Of a stretch of 64,000 bases of DNA, positions 8,443-16,992 are shown piece by piece. The stretch's first letter is position 1, and the number at the start of each line of letters is the position of its first letter. A program made the translations under genes and the position numbers. Below the pieces are notes generated by a model. That model was not told the DNA's origin. It ran no database searches and saw only the letters and a program-made list of their open reading frames with translations. This DNA comes from CAYSYY01 sp964576115 [NCBI: uncultured Gemmatimonadota bacterium] (lineage in GTDB: Bacteria > Blakebacterota > Blakebacteria > Blakebacterales): assembly GCA_964576115.1 (NCBI GenBank), contig CAZNUA010000003.1, forward strand, positions 1 to 64,000, given 5' to 3'.

Positions 8443-9438
8443 TCAAACCTGCAGCAGCCCCGGGCGCATGACTGTCAGCCGGGCTCCCCGGGTGATGCTG
8501 AGACGGTCTGAGGCGGTGTAATATTCCCCGTCGGCCATGTAAGCAACCGGTGAGCCGTCGGCGCTCTCGATCGTGAGTTCGCGCACCCCCTGCAGGCGGA
8601 TCTCCTGTGGTACCTCCTCTGTCTCGCCGCGCAGAACGGGGCGGATACCGCGCAGCAGCGTCAGGGCTCCCGCCGGCCGTATCCCCACCACCCGGAAGGC
8701 ATCCTCGGGACAGTCGATGGCTTCGTAGGCCCGGAAGACTTTCAGGTGCGGTAGTCCGGCGGCGAAGAGCCCGGCAAAATGACCGGGTGGTATCGTCTCG
8801 CCGTCGATCCGGAGGCGGTGCGGGAAGGGCCGCATCATCCGACGGGCCAGCTTCCCCCTGACGACATGACTGACGGCAAAACGCAGCCCGAGCAGAGAAT
8901 GGGACAGGGCCGCCAGTCCGCCCCAGGTGACGTACTCGAGGGAGAGTGCCCGGAAGACGCCGATTCCGAAACTCAGGGTGTGGCGCTCGCCCACTTGCAG
9001 GGTGTCCACGTACTGGGCGGGCACGGACCGGTCCGCGGAGTGGGCCGAGAGCAGGCGGGCCGAGACCCGCCGGGCGGCGACGTTGCCGGTCTCCCGGGCT
9101 ACGAAGCCGGTCGTGCCGCCGTGCAGAAAGAGAAAGCGGGGCAGGGGGTGAGAGCCCCAGAGGTCGAGGACCTCGTCGATGACGAGCTGGATGGTGCCGT
9201 CGCCCCCCGAAATGGCCAGCAGGTCGATCCCGACATCCTTCCAGCGGCGCAGGGCGGCGGTGAGATTCTCGCTCCGGTCGACCTCGACGCTTTCGCCCAT
9301 GCGGGAGAAGCGTTCGGTGAGCAGGCGCATCTGCTGGGGGCGCCTGGAATTCCGCAGAGCCTGTGGATTGAGAACCAGGCCGCACCGCCGGGGAGGAGGG
9401 GTTTCGAAGAGATCGGGTAGAGTCGGGAAGGAGTCCAT
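8443..9438 (-). CDS. Diacylglycerol/lipid kinase family protein
   Basis: A 331-residue protein of the DAGK catalytic (YegS/sphingosine kinase-like) family. The nucleotide-binding SGGDGT motif lies near residues 78-83, followed by FLHGGTTGFVAR, and the C-terminal half forms the beta-rich lipid-binding region ending MADGEY. It would phosphorylate a lipid such as diacylglycerol at the inner membrane using ATP. The HGGTTGF segment replaces the more usual P-x-GT-N-D/F-A motif, a divergent feature. It is followed on the minus strand 6 bp from the end of the PPi-PFK gene (tail to tail) and preceded by an acyltransferase-like gene 8 bp away, so the two may form an operon. Confidence 0.75.
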   Translation of the reverse strand: MDSFPTLPDLFETPPPRRCGLVLNPQALRNSRRPQQMRLLTERFSRMGESVEVDRSENLTAALRRWKDVGIDLLAISGGDGTIQLVIDEVLDLWGSHPLPRFLFLHGGTTGFVARETGNVAARRVSARLLSAHSADRSVPAQYVDTLQVGERHTLSFGIGVFRALSLEYVTWGGLAALSHSLLGLRFAVSHVVRGKLARRMMRPFPHRLRIDGETIPPGHFAGLFAAGLPHLKVFRAYEAIDCPEDAFRVVGIRPAGALTLLRGIRPVLRGETEEVPQEIRLQGVRELTIESADGSPVAYMADGEYYTASDRLSITRGARLTVMRPGLLQV

Positions 9439-9446
9439 ACAGGGCT

Positions 9447-10571
9447 TCAGAGAGCCTTCTGATAGATGCGGAAACGTTTGTAGATCTCTCCGTTGATCCG
9501 TTCCATTTCGGCCCGGACGGCGGTGTTGTATTCGAGTTCGTGATGGGTATCCATGAAGGTCAATCCCGCCTGCCGGGCGCTCTCGAACATGTCGACCGCT
9601 ATCAGTACGTCGAGACCCTTGCCGCGGTGTTCCTCCTTGATGGCCCCGATCAGCAGGTCGAGCTGTTCGGTCCGCTTGCGGGCCCGCAGTATCTTGAACA
9701 AACCCAGAGGCAGCAGGCGGCCGCGGGCGGCACGGATTCCCTCCGTCAGGTCGGGCATGGCGACGACGAAAGCCACCGGTTCGTCCTCGCGGGTGACGAC
9801 CTTCACAAACCGGGGATCGAGGATCGGCAGATATTTGCGGGCCAGTTCGTGCATCTCCTCTGAGTTGAGTGGGGCGTACCCGTATATGCCGCTGCCGGTA
9901 TAGGCTTCGTTCATCAACGAGAGGATCGGCTCGACCCAGGGACGCAGTTCCTTTTTCTTCGAAAAAGTCACCAGCTGGAACCCTCCCCGCTTCATGACCC
10001 GGTCATGGATCCGGCGGTAGAAGGCGGGTGTCTGATCGGTTACCGGAACCCGGTACACGAAGTAATCGACATCCTTGGTGTACCCGGCCGCTTCGATGAA
10101 GTCATTGGTCCAGGGAAAGTTGTAATAGGTGGCGATGGTGGCGTGGTGCTCGAAACCTTCTATGAGCCACCCCTCGGGATCCTGATCCGAAAAGCCGTAC
10201 GGCCCCACGACCCGTTCCATGCCGCGGTCCCGGGCCCATTCCTCGACCCGCTCCAGCAGGGCGTGGAATACCTCTTGATCCTCCCAGGTTTCGAGGAATC
10301 CGAAGCGGGCGGTGCGTTCGTTGAAGTGTTCGTTGTAGCGGTGATGGATGATGCCCATGATGCGCCCGACCGCCTCTGAACCGCGCCAGGCCAGCAGACG
10401 CAGGGTGTCGCAGTGCTCAAAGGAGGAGTTCTTGCGGGGATCGAAGTACTGCCACTCGTCGATCCAGATCGGCGGGGTCCAGTTGGGCCGGCCGGCATGG
10501 ATCTTCTCGGGCAGGAAGATGAAGGTCTTCAGCTCCCGGCGATCAGCTATCTCTCTGATCTCAACGGGCAT
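9447..10571 (-). CDS. GNAT-superfamily N-acyltransferase-like protein (hypothetical)
   Basis: A 374-residue protein. The ATG at 10571 is chosen because of the GGGAGAG ribosome site and because the region upstream is rich in low-likelihood codons. The N-terminal half has a GNAT-like core (AVGRIMGIIHHRYNEHFNERTARFGFLE, then VVGPYGFSDQDPEGWLIEGF). The C-terminal part has a second acyltransferase-like motif, EEHRGKGLDVLIAVDMFESA. Proteins of this length and sequence pattern occur in many environmental bacteria as uncharacterised acyltransferases next to lipid genes. It is followed 8 bp later by the lipid kinase, so a role in lipid or lipoamino acid metabolism is possible. Confidence 0.6.
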   Translation of the reverse strand: MPVEIREIADRRELKTFIFLPEKIHAGRPNWTPPIWIDEWQYFDPRKNSSFEHCDTLRLLAWRGSEAVGRIMGIIHHRYNEHFNERTARFGFLETWEDQEVFHALLERVEEWARDRGMERVVGPYGFSDQDPEGWLIEGFEHHATIATYYNFPWTNDFIEAAGYTKDVDYFVYRVPVTDQTPAFYRRIHDRVMKRGGFQLVTFSKKKELRPWVEPILSLMNEAYTGSGIYGYAPLNSEEMHELARKYLPILDPRFVKVVTREDEPVAFVVAMPDLTEGIRAARGRLLPLGLFKILRARKRTEQLDLLIGAIKEEHRGKGLDVLIAVDMFESARQAGLTFMDTHHELEYNTAVRAEMERINGEIYKRFRIYQKAL

Positions 10572-10620
10572 CGCACTCTCCCGATCGCTTGGATGATTTG
10601 ACCGGATTGTACGCCGCCGG

Positions 10621-11994
10621 TCACGGGTGAGGCAAGACGGGCGATTCGGCCCTCTGCCCGGCCTCAAAGGCGCGTACTGCCGCCACTGCCGTGCCGGCCA
10701 GTCCCACCAGACCGATGCAGTTGGTAAAGGCCATGCCGCCGTTGAAGATATCACCTATCCCCCAGGTCGTCTCCACACCGAGCACGGCTCCGAGGAAGAT
10801 CATACCGCAGTAGATCCAGCGGAAGGGAGTGCGGATGCCCTCTCCCAGCAGGAAGCCGAAAGAAATCTCGCCGTAGTACGGATTGGCTATCAGGCTGGAG
10901 AATCCGAACAGGGCCGAGGCGGCGGCCACGATCAGCCCCCCCAGACCCGGCAGGGCGGCGTTGAAGGCATTGGCGGTCATCTCGGTGCTCGTACCCGAAG
11001 TCCAGACGCCGGTCACCAGGACCGCCAGGGCGGTGAGGGTGCAGATGATAATCGTGTCGACGAAGACATCGAGTGAAGCAACCAGACCCTGGCGCGCCGG
11101 AACGGGGGTACGGGCGGCGGCGTGAAAGACGGCCGCCGTGCCGGTGCCGGCCTCGTTCGAGTAGGCTCCCCGGGCCAGCCCGTAGCGAATCGCGCGGGCG
11201 ACGGTGATCCCGGTGACTCCGCCCCCGACCGAGGCGGGATGGAAAGCCCCGGTGAAAATCAGGTCGAAGGCGTGGGGGATCTGTCCGGCGAAGGCCGCGA
11301 TTGTGGCCAACGCGCCCACGATGTAAATGACGACCATGGCCGGGCTCAGCCAGACGGTGACCCGGGCGATCGAGCGTATCCCTCCGATGATGACCAGCCA
11401 GACCACTGCGGCCAACGCCAGGCCGGAGATCCAGAAATCCACACCGAGAGCGGTGTTGAGAGCCAGAGCGATCGAATTGGACTGAATCAGGGTGGTGGCG
11501 AAGAGCGCCTTCGAACCCATGAAGAAAGCGAAGATACCGGCCAGCCAGGGCAGCTTGAGACCGTGGCTGATGTAGAACATCGGCCCGCCTCTGACGGTAC
11601 CGTCCGGCACCGTCCGGCGGTAGATCTGTCCCAGCACCGCCTCGACGATCTTGGTGGCCATACCGAGCAGGGCCAGGACCCACATCCAGAAGACCGCCCC
11701 CGGCCCCCCCATGGCGATGGCGGTGCAGACCCCGGCAATGTTGCCGTTGCCGATCACCGCGGCCAGCGAAGTGGCCAGGGCCTGGAAGGGGGAGATATCG
11801 CCGATCTCCTCCCGGTCGGCCTCGTCCCGGCGGCGGATCCCGGTCAGCAGACGGAAGCTGAGCCCGAACCGGCGCAGCTGTACGAAGCGGAGGCGGAGCG
11901 AGAGATAGAGCCCCGTACCCAGCAGAAGCAGGGTTGTGTGGGGACCCCAGATGAGTCCGGCCACAAACCCGATGATCTTTTCCAGCCCCGTCAT
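10621..11994 (-). CDS. Sodium:alanine/glycine symporter (AGCS family)
   Basis: A 457-residue membrane protein with about ten transmembrane helices. It carries the AGCS hallmark region AAVIGNGNIAGVCTAIAMGGPGAVFWMW near residues 76-103, followed by GGPMFYISHGL and later ARGAYSNEAGTGTAAVFHAAA. The family imports alanine or glycine with Na+. The gene ends 49 bp before the acyltransferase gene on the same strand. Its start region faces the composite repeat at 12055-12247. Confidence 0.88.
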   Translation of the reverse strand: MTGLEKIIGFVAGLIWGPHTTLLLLGTGLYLSLRLRFVQLRRFGLSFRLLTGIRRRDEADREEIGDISPFQALATSLAAVIGNGNIAGVCTAIAMGGPGAVFWMWVLALLGMATKIVEAVLGQIYRRTVPDGTVRGGPMFYISHGLKLPWLAGIFAFFMGSKALFATTLIQSNSIALALNTALGVDFWISGLALAAVVWLVIIGGIRSIARVTVWLSPAMVVIYIVGALATIAAFAGQIPHAFDLIFTGAFHPASVGGGVTGITVARAIRYGLARGAYSNEAGTGTAAVFHAAARTPVPARQGLVASLDVFVDTIIICTLTALAVLVTGVWTSGTSTEMTANAFNAALPGLGGLIVAAASALFGFSSLIANPYYGEISFGFLLGEGIRTPFRWIYCGMIFLGAVLGVETTWGIGDIFNGGMAFTNCIGLVGLAGTAVAAVRAFEAGQRAESPVLPHP

Positions 11995-12054
11995 GGTGCG
12001 CCCATTCTATCGACCGGAGCGGACTCTCTCAATGCGCACCGGGCGGACGGGGTA

Positions 12055-12247
12055 TAGAGTAGTGCCCATCCGGAAACTCCGGATGGGCACGAACGTGGTT
12101 CCCGAGGCGGAAACGAGGGATTTTCCGCGAGGTCAAGGAAGTCAACGGGTTGCGCGGAGGCGTACTGACTGTACGCCGCACAAGAAACCCGGCCGACTGA
12201 CGCCGAGATCGCGGAAAAGAGCCGTTTCCGGACGGGAACTAGAGTAG
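12055..12247 (+). repeat. Interspersed palindromic repeat, long form, flanked by TAGAGTAG direct repeats
   Basis: This element fills most of the gene-free stretch 11995-12317. It opens with a perfect hairpin at 12062-12090 (12-bp arms, loop AAACT). It continues with GTGGTTCCCGAGGCGG, and closes with CCGTTTCCGGACGGGAAC at 12222-12239. TAGAGTAG occurs on both sides (12055-12062 and 12240-12247), like a target-site duplication. The same ends, reverse-complemented, form the short element at 35643-35734, but here 104 bp more lie inside (see the next entry). It sits between two divergent genes, so it could also affect their expression. Confidence 0.8.
12118..12221 (+). repeat. 104-bp internally palindromic segment inside the long repeat
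   Basis: Relative to the short element at 35.7 kb, this 104-bp block is extra. It is bounded by GAG on both sides (12115-12117 and 12219-12221). It has its own terminal inverted repeat, TTTTCCGCGA (12121-12130) against TCGCGGAAAA (12209-12218). Inside are CGGGTT/AACCCG (12146-12151, 12186-12191) and a central hairpin GGCGTAC-TGACT-GTACGCC (12159-12177). It could fold into one long cruciform or RNA hairpin. It may be a small non-autonomous element nested in another, or an ancestral part lost from the short copy. Confidence 0.65.
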
Positions 12248-12317
12248 AACCGGTCGTGGTCGGAGAACGGCCGCATCCCGGAGAATGAATGTGGACCCGC
12301 AGCGTGTGAGGTGAACG

Positions 12318-13949
12318 ATGACGAGGCACGTACAGCGATATGCTACCCTGACCCTGACCGCAGCCCTGCTGCTGGTTGCGATCCCCGCCCGTTGGGCTCG
12401 AGCCCAGCAGCTCCTGACTCCCTGCGAGAAGTCGGGTTTCACCGAATACACGACCCACCTCGAGATGATGGACTACCTGCGGGAGGTCCAGGCTCAGAGT
12501 ACCGGGATGCGCCTGGCGGTCTACGGCGAGAGCTGGCAGGGGCGGGAGCTGCCGGTGGTCATCTTCAGCCGGCCGGCGGTGCGCCGGCCGTGGGAGGCGC
12601 TGGTGGCCGGCCGGCCGATCGTGGTTCTGGCCGCCAACGTGCACGGCGGCGAGCGTACCCTGCGTGAATCGCTGCTCATCACGATCCGTGAATTCGCTAC
12701 TCCCGGTACACAGGCCAACGGCTGGCTCGACGAGGTGATCGTGCTCATCGTGCCCTCGATCAACCCCGACGGGCTCATGGCCGAGCCGCGCTCCACTCGC
12801 GGCAACGCCTGGGGGATCGACATGAATCGTGACTACATGAAGCTCGAACAGCCCGCCCTGGCTGCCTATGTCGAGCAGATCGTCAACACCTGGCATCCGC
12901 ACATGCTCGTCGACGGCCATAACGGCGGCTCGTATCCCTATCACATCTGCTACGCTCCCCCCAGCCATGCTTCGGCCGACCGGAACATCGTGAACCTCCT
13001 CAACCACGAGGTCTTCCCCCTCATCAACAGCCGCATGGAAGAGAACGGCTACCGCTCCTTCTACTATAGCGGTGGGAACCTGACCCGGTGGGACACCGGC
13101 GGTTACGACCCCCGGATCGCCCGCAACTACCTGGGTTTTGTAAACGCCTTCGGCATCCTCTTCGAATCCCCGGGCGGACACGAGATGGAGGAGGGCATCC
13201 GGAGCGGGATGGTGGCGTACAAGGCGGTCGTGGAATACGCGGTACGCAACAGCGAGCGGGTGCTCGGAGCCGTGGCCGAAGCCCGGACCGAAACGGTGGC
13301 TATGGGGGAGCGGCCCGAGGGACAGATCACGGTCGAGCAGACCTACGGGCCCGAGGATTTCAGTGTCACTTACCAGGTGCGCGAACGCCGACCCAGTCGC
13401 GAGAATCCCCGGGAGGAGATCCCGTATGCCACGGTCACCAGCGACAGCCTGATGCAGAAACCGGTTCCGACCCTGCAGCGCGACCGGGCGTATGCCTACC
13501 TGCTGCCGCGCGACGCCCTCGAGGCAGTGGCTCTGCTGCGTCAGCACAATATCGCCGTCGAGGTGCTGCAGGATACCTGCTCGATCGAGGTCCAGGCCTA
13601 CGTGCCGGCCGAGATCACGTGGCAGCGCGAGTACAACCACAACGCGGCGGTGGTGGTCGAGGTGGCCGAGGTCGTCACCTTCGTTCAGCGCTTTCCGGCC
13701 GGCACCTTCGTGATCCCGACCGCCCAGCTGCAGGGGCGGGTGGCGGCTCACCTGCTCGAACCCGAGACCAACGACAACGTGGTACGCTGGAACCGGATGG
13801 ACGCCTGGCTGCCGCTCTATCCGGAACGGACGGTACCGGCCCGCTACCAGCGTGCTCGCCGTACGACACCCCGGGTCATTCCGATCTACAAGGTCCTGAT
13901 GCCGCGGCCGCTGCCGACCCGGCTGCTGTTCGACGAACCCGGTTCGTAA
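12318..13949 (+). CDS. Secreted M14-family zinc carboxypeptidase-like peptidase
   Basis: A 543-residue protein with a cleavable signal peptide (ALLLVAIPARWARAQQ). The M14 zinc site is visible: HGGE near residue 110 supplies His and Glu, and VDGHNGG near residue 199 gives the second His. The DMNRD segment holds the substrate-binding Arg, and FESPGG near residue 283 holds the catalytic Glu. It should remove C-terminal residues from peptides in the periplasm or outside the cell. The C-terminal 230 residues, beyond the catalytic domain, are beta-rich and unassigned. The upstream palindromic repeat ends 70 bp before the start codon. Confidence 0.82.
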   Translation: MTRHVQRYATLTLTAALLLVAIPARWARAQQLLTPCEKSGFTEYTTHLEMMDYLREVQAQSTGMRLAVYGESWQGRELPVVIFSRPAVRRPWEALVAGRPIVVLAANVHGGERTLRESLLITIREFATPGTQANGWLDEVIVLIVPSINPDGLMAEPRSTRGNAWGIDMNRDYMKLEQPALAAYVEQIVNTWHPHMLVDGHNGGSYPYHICYAPPSHASADRNIVNLLNHEVFPLINSRMEENGYRSFYYSGGNLTRWDTGGYDPRIARNYLGFVNAFGILFESPGGHEMEEGIRSGMVAYKAVVEYAVRNSERVLGAVAEARTETVAMGERPEGQITVEQTYGPEDFSVTYQVRERRPSRENPREEIPYATVTSDSLMQKPVPTLQRDRAYAYLLPRDALEAVALLRQHNIAVEVLQDTCSIEVQAYVPAEITWQREYNHNAAVVVEVAEVVTFVQRFPAGTFVIPTAQLQGRVAAHLLEPETNDNVVRWNRMDAWLPLYPERTVPARYQRARRTTPRVIPIYKVLMPRPLPTRLLFDEPGS

Positions 13950-14027
13950 GCGTTCCTGAATGGTTGGCAAGAGCGTTCCGGCGCATTACCTTCGGGGCGA
14001 AGTGCCCACATCGAGAGGAGGATGGCA

Positions 14028-14186
14028 ATGCAGCGGTATGTCTGTCTGGCCTGTGATTACGTCTACGATCCCAACGAGGGCGATCCCGACAGCGGGATCG
14101 AGCCGGGAACCCCCTTCGAGGACATTCCCGACGACTGGGTCTGCCCGGTCTGCGGTGTCAGCAAGGATATGTTCGAGCCCGAGTAA
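14028..14186 (+). CDS. Rubredoxin
   Basis: A 52-residue protein with two CxxC iron-binding pairs, CLAC (residues 6-9) and CPVC (39-42), and the aromatic and acidic pattern of rubredoxin ([14 protein letters not shown], then DWVCPVCG). The second of two nearby ATGs is used because GAGGAGG lies 6 bp before it and directly abuts the first. It carries single electrons. The flavodiiron protein gene begins 39 bp downstream, so it is very likely the direct electron donor to that enzyme. Confidence 0.95.
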   Translation: MQRYVCLACDYVYDPNEGDPDSGIEPGTPFEDIPDDWVCPVCGVSKDMFEPE

Positions 14187-14225
14187 CGGAACGCCTCCGC
14201 GCCCACCCATCGCACCGGAGCTGCC

Positions 14226-15410
14226 ATGAATCCCCGCAAGATCCGCGACAATATCTGGGCGGTCGGCACCATCGACTGGGACCGGCGCCTTTTCGACGAA
14301 CTGATTCCCCTGCCCGAGGGCACCAGCTATAACGCCTACCTGCTCAAGACGGCCGAGAAGACCGTCCTGATCGACACCGTCGATCCGCCGGTGCAGGACC
14401 AGCTGCTGCACAACCTGGAGCTCCTCGAGGTCGAGCAGCTCGACTACCTGGTTTCCAACCACGCCGAGCAGGACCATTCGGGGGGTATACCCGCCGTGCT
14501 CGAGCGCTACCCCGAAGCCCGGGTGGTGACCAACCCGAAGTGCCGGGAGATGCTGATCGACCACCTGCACATCGCCGAAGATCGGTTCGAGGTTCGGGAC
14601 AACGGTGAGAGTCTCGATATCGGAGGCTGGACCCTGCAGTTTCACACCGCCCCCTTCGTGCACTGGCCCGAGACCCAGTTCACCTGGCTGGTGGAGGAGA
14701 AAATCCTCTTCACCGGGGATTTCCTCGGTTCGCATCTGGCCACCAGCGATCTTTATATCGAGAACGAAGCCGAGGTCTACGTCGGTGCCAAACGGTACTA
14801 CGCCGAGATCATGATGCCCTTCCGGAAGATGTTCGGCAAATATCTCGACCTGATCGACGACCTGGGACCCGAGCTGATCGCTTCGACTCACGGTCCTCTC
14901 TATCGGCACCCCGCTTTCATCCTCGATGCTTACCGTGACTGGATTTCGGACGAGGTGAAGAACGAGGCGGTCATAGCCTATCTCTCGATGCACGACTCGA
15001 CCGCCGAGATGGTTCACCATCTCATCAACGCCCTGATCGATCGCGACATCAGGGTCAAGGTCCACAACCTGACCGATGTGGACGTGGGGGAACTGGCGAT
15101 CGACCTGGTCGACGCCGCCACCCTGGTACTGGCCTCGCCGACGGTGCTGGTCGGCCCGCATCCCTCGGCCGCCTATGCCGCCCTGATCGCCAATGCGCTG
15201 AAACCCAAAACCCGCTTCGGGGCCATCGTCGGTTCCTACGGCTGGGGGGGCAAGATGGTCGAACAGCTCACCGCCCTGACCGGGAATCTGAAACTGGAAT
15301 GGCTCGACCCGGTCATGGTCAAGGGCAAGGCGCGGGCCGAGGATTTCGCCTCACTCGAGGCCCTGGCCGAGGCCGTGGCCGCCAGGCACCGGGAGGCGGG
15401 GATTCTGTAA
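14226..15410 (+). CDS. Flavodiiron protein (FprA-type O2/NO reductase)
   Basis: A 394-residue two-domain protein. The N-terminal metallo-beta-lactamase fold has all diiron ligands of active flavodiiron proteins: H79-x-E81-x-D83-H84, H146, D165 and a C-terminal-side His near 222 (STHGP). The C-terminal flavodoxin-like domain begins near residue 255 (SMHDSTAEMVHHL, the FMN phosphate loop). Such enzymes reduce O2 to water or NO to N2O using rubredoxin electrons. The preceding rubredoxin gene supports this. It probably protects oxygen- or NO-sensitive iron-sulfur proteins, of which this window encodes several. Confidence 0.93.
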   Translation: MNPRKIRDNIWAVGTIDWDRRLFDELIPLPEGTSYNAYLLKTAEKTVLIDTVDPPVQDQLLHNLELLEVEQLDYLVSNHAEQDHSGGIPAVLERYPEARVVTNPKCREMLIDHLHIAEDRFEVRDNGESLDIGGWTLQFHTAPFVHWPETQFTWLVEEKILFTGDFLGSHLATSDLYIENEAEVYVGAKRYYAEIMMPFRKMFGKYLDLIDDLGPELIASTHGPLYRHPAFILDAYRDWISDEVKNEAVIAYLSMHDSTAEMVHHLINALIDRDIRVKVHNLTDVDVGELAIDLVDAATLVLASPTVLVGPHPSAAYAALIANALKPKTRFGAIVGSYGWGGKMVEQLTALTGNLKLEWLDPVMVKGKARAEDFASLEALAEAVAARHREAGIL

Positions 15411-15450
15411 CCGGCACGGTCCAGTACCGTCCGGCATAGCATGACACAGG

Positions 15451-15478
15451 CGCCCGTTCCGGTAATCCGGTGCGGGCG
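15451..15478 (+). terminator. Hairpin after the flavodiiron gene
   Basis: CGCCCG (15451-15456) pairs with CGGGCG (15473-15478), with an inner CCGG pairing possible, about 40 bp after the flavodiiron stop. Only a short T-poor tail follows, so termination is plausible but not certain. Confidence 0.4.
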
Positions 15479-15510
15479 TTCGTGCATTGTGCCGGGAGGG
15501 GGAGTGTGGC

Positions 15511-16017
15511 ATGCTTGGCGGTGAACCTGGAGGAGGTCTGATTACCGTGACGCAGTTACTGAAGTCATTCGAGAAAGTCATCGTGCTGACCCTGCTTGGT
15601 CTCATGATGCTGGCCATCCTGGCCTCGACGGTCGAATTGGCGATCATCCTGGTCCAGCAGCTCATCAAACCGCCCCTGCTGTTGCTGAACATCGGTGAGA
15701 TGCTCGAAGTCTTTGGCTTTTTCCTCATGGTGGTGATCGGGCTGGAACTGCTCGAAACGATCAAGGCCTACCTCGAGCAGGACAAAGTCCACGTCGAGGT
15801 GGTCTTCCTGGTGGCCATGGTGGCCGTGGCCCGCAAGGTCATCATTCTAGACTACGCCTATATGACCGCCGGAGAACTGCTGGGCATGTCGGCCATCATC
15901 ATCGCCCTCTCGGCCGGCTACTACCTGGTCAAGCGCGGCCTGCGGCGCAGCTCGGTGATCGGCCCCGATCAGGCCGGCGAACCGGAACAACCGGCACAAC
16001 CGTTCACGCATTCCTGA
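15511..16017 (+). CDS. PsiE-like small membrane protein
   Basis: A protein of about 168 residues with four membrane segments (VIVLTLLGLMMLAILASTVE, then EMLEVFGFFLMVVIGLELLETI, VVFLVAMVAVARKVIIL and LLGMSAIIIALSAGYYLV). The order and the LLETIKAYLEQDKVHVE loop match the phosphate-starvation-inducible PsiE family, whose biochemical role is unknown. Two starts are plausible: ATG 15511 behind GGGGAG, or GTG 15547 behind GGAGGAGG. No Pho-box can be claimed by eye. Confidence 0.7.
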   Translation: MLGGEPGGGLITVTQLLKSFEKVIVLTLLGLMMLAILASTVELAIILVQQLIKPPLLLLNIGEMLEVFGFFLMVVIGLELLETIKAYLEQDKVHVEVVFLVAMVAVARKVIILDYAYMTAGELLGMSAIIIALSAGYYLVKRGLRRSSVIGPDQAGEPEQPAQPFTHS

Positions 16018-16084
16018 GGAATACAAGCGCCAGCCCAAACCTCACCATCGCCGGTTACTCCGACAGGCTCCTGGAGGCATTGCT

Positions 16085-16104
16085 CGAGGGTATCGCCACC
16101 CTCG
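16085..16104 (+). terminator. Hairpin downstream of the PsiE-like gene
   Basis: CGAGGGT (16085-16091) and ACCCTCG (16098-16104) form a 7-bp stem with a 6-nt loop, followed shortly by CTTTCCC and a second small CCGGC/GCCGG stem. It is a plausible terminator separating the PsiE-like gene from the PadR unit. Confidence 0.4.
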
Positions 16105-16162
16105 CTCGCCTTTCCCGGCTATCGCCGGTGGAACTTTTCCTTGCACGGGCTCGTATTATCTC

Positions 16163-16191
16163 TTAGTATTATACTTAATGTATAATACTAA
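16163..16191. promoter_or_regulatory. Perfect PadR operator overlapping a consensus -10 box
   Basis: TTAGTATTATAC (16163-16174) and GTATAATACTAA (16180-16191) are exact inverted repeats with a 5-nt spacer. A perfect TATAAT lies within the right arm (16181-16186), followed by a ribosome site and the padR ATG at 16205. A PadR dimer bound here would block the promoter, so autorepression is the natural reading. The AT-rich block stands out in a GC-rich region. Confidence 0.8.
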
Positions 16192-16204
16192 CGAGGGGAT
16201 ACAA

Positions 16205-16600
16205 ATGGGCACATCGACCGTCGAATACCTGCTCGCCCGGTGGGAGGAGAGCTACAAGAAGGGACTTCTCAGCTTTTGGCTCCTCCTTCTGCTGGCCCAG
16301 CGCCGGGCCTATCCCTACGAGATGAAGGAAGCGGTTGCGGAGATCAGCCGGGGATCCATCGTCGCCGAGGAGAACAGTATCTACCGTGCCCTGCGACGCC
16401 TGGCTGAATCGGGGGTCGTGGGCAGCGAGGTGCTGCCATCCCAGACCGGGCCCGATCGTCGTTACTTCTTCTTGACCCCGAAGGGGCGGGAGCTGCTGGG
16501 TACGTTCACCGAGCGGAACATCCGCATCTTCCAGGATCCCGAGTTCGCGTTCCTGCTGGAACAGGTTACGAACCCGTCACAGATCAACGAGAAAGGCTGA
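16205..16600 (+). CDS. PadR-family transcriptional regulator
   Basis: A 131-residue winged-helix protein. The N-terminal domain has the PadR pattern (GLLSFWLLLLLAQRRAYPYEMKEAVAE, then ENSIYRALRRLAESGVVGSEV and RRYFFLTPKGRELL). A short C-terminal helix should dimerise it. The ATG at 16205 is used rather than one inside the operator because GAGGGG precedes it. It is followed 3 bp later by a small membrane protein gene, which is its probable regulated partner. Confidence 0.9.
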   Translation: MGTSTVEYLLARWEESYKKGLLSFWLLLLLAQRRAYPYEMKEAVAEISRGSIVAEENSIYRALRRLAESGVVGSEVLPSQTGPDRRYFFLTPKGRELLGTFTERNIRIFQDPEFAFLLEQVTNPSQINEKG

Positions 16601-16603
16601 GTC

Positions 16604-16945
16604 ATGACGCACGATGCATCCGTGTCTGAGAACCCCCGGCACCCGGACGAGATCCGGGCCTCGGAGCGGGGGACGGTACCGATCGAGAAGAAGCTCGAAA
16701 ACCTGCGCCGGATCCTGCTGATCGCTTTCTTCGGCGTCACTCTTCCCGTCGCCATCCTGATTGTGCTGGCCTCCTTCTTTCTGGGGAGCGTCGAGGTCGG
16801 CAGCGGTCTGATGGCCGGTCTCAGCGGACCGTTTCTGCTGGGGATGGCCCTGCTCGGCGCCGCGGTCGTCATCGCCGCGGTCTGCCTGGTGATCTATTAC
16901 GTGGTCAGGGCGAAGCTCGAACGGGACGAGGAACTGTTCCTGTGA
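16604..16945 (+). CDS. Small two-helix membrane protein, PadR-linked (hypothetical)
   Basis: A 113-residue protein with a charged N-terminal 40 residues and two membrane helices (ILLIAFFGVTLPVAILIVLASFFL and FLLGMALLGAAVVIAAVCLVIYYV), ending in a charged tail. I recognise no family. It begins 3 bp after padR and is therefore translated with it. Small membrane proteins in padR units are often targets of the repressor and respond to envelope or drug stress; this is inference only. Confidence 0.7.
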   Translation: MTHDASVSENPRHPDEIRASERGTVPIEKKLENLRRILLIAFFGVTLPVAILIVLASFFLGSVEVGSGLMAGLSGPFLLGMALLGAAVVIAAVCLVIYYVVRAKLERDEELFL

Positions 16946-16992
16946 GGATTGGCGGGCGGCCTCGAGCCTCGAGGCCGCCGGGCAATCCGGTC

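Noticed and set aside
16178-16204. Upstream ATG as the padR start
   Set aside because: It lies inside the operator/-10 box and has no ribosome site; ATG 16205 has GAGGGG upstream.
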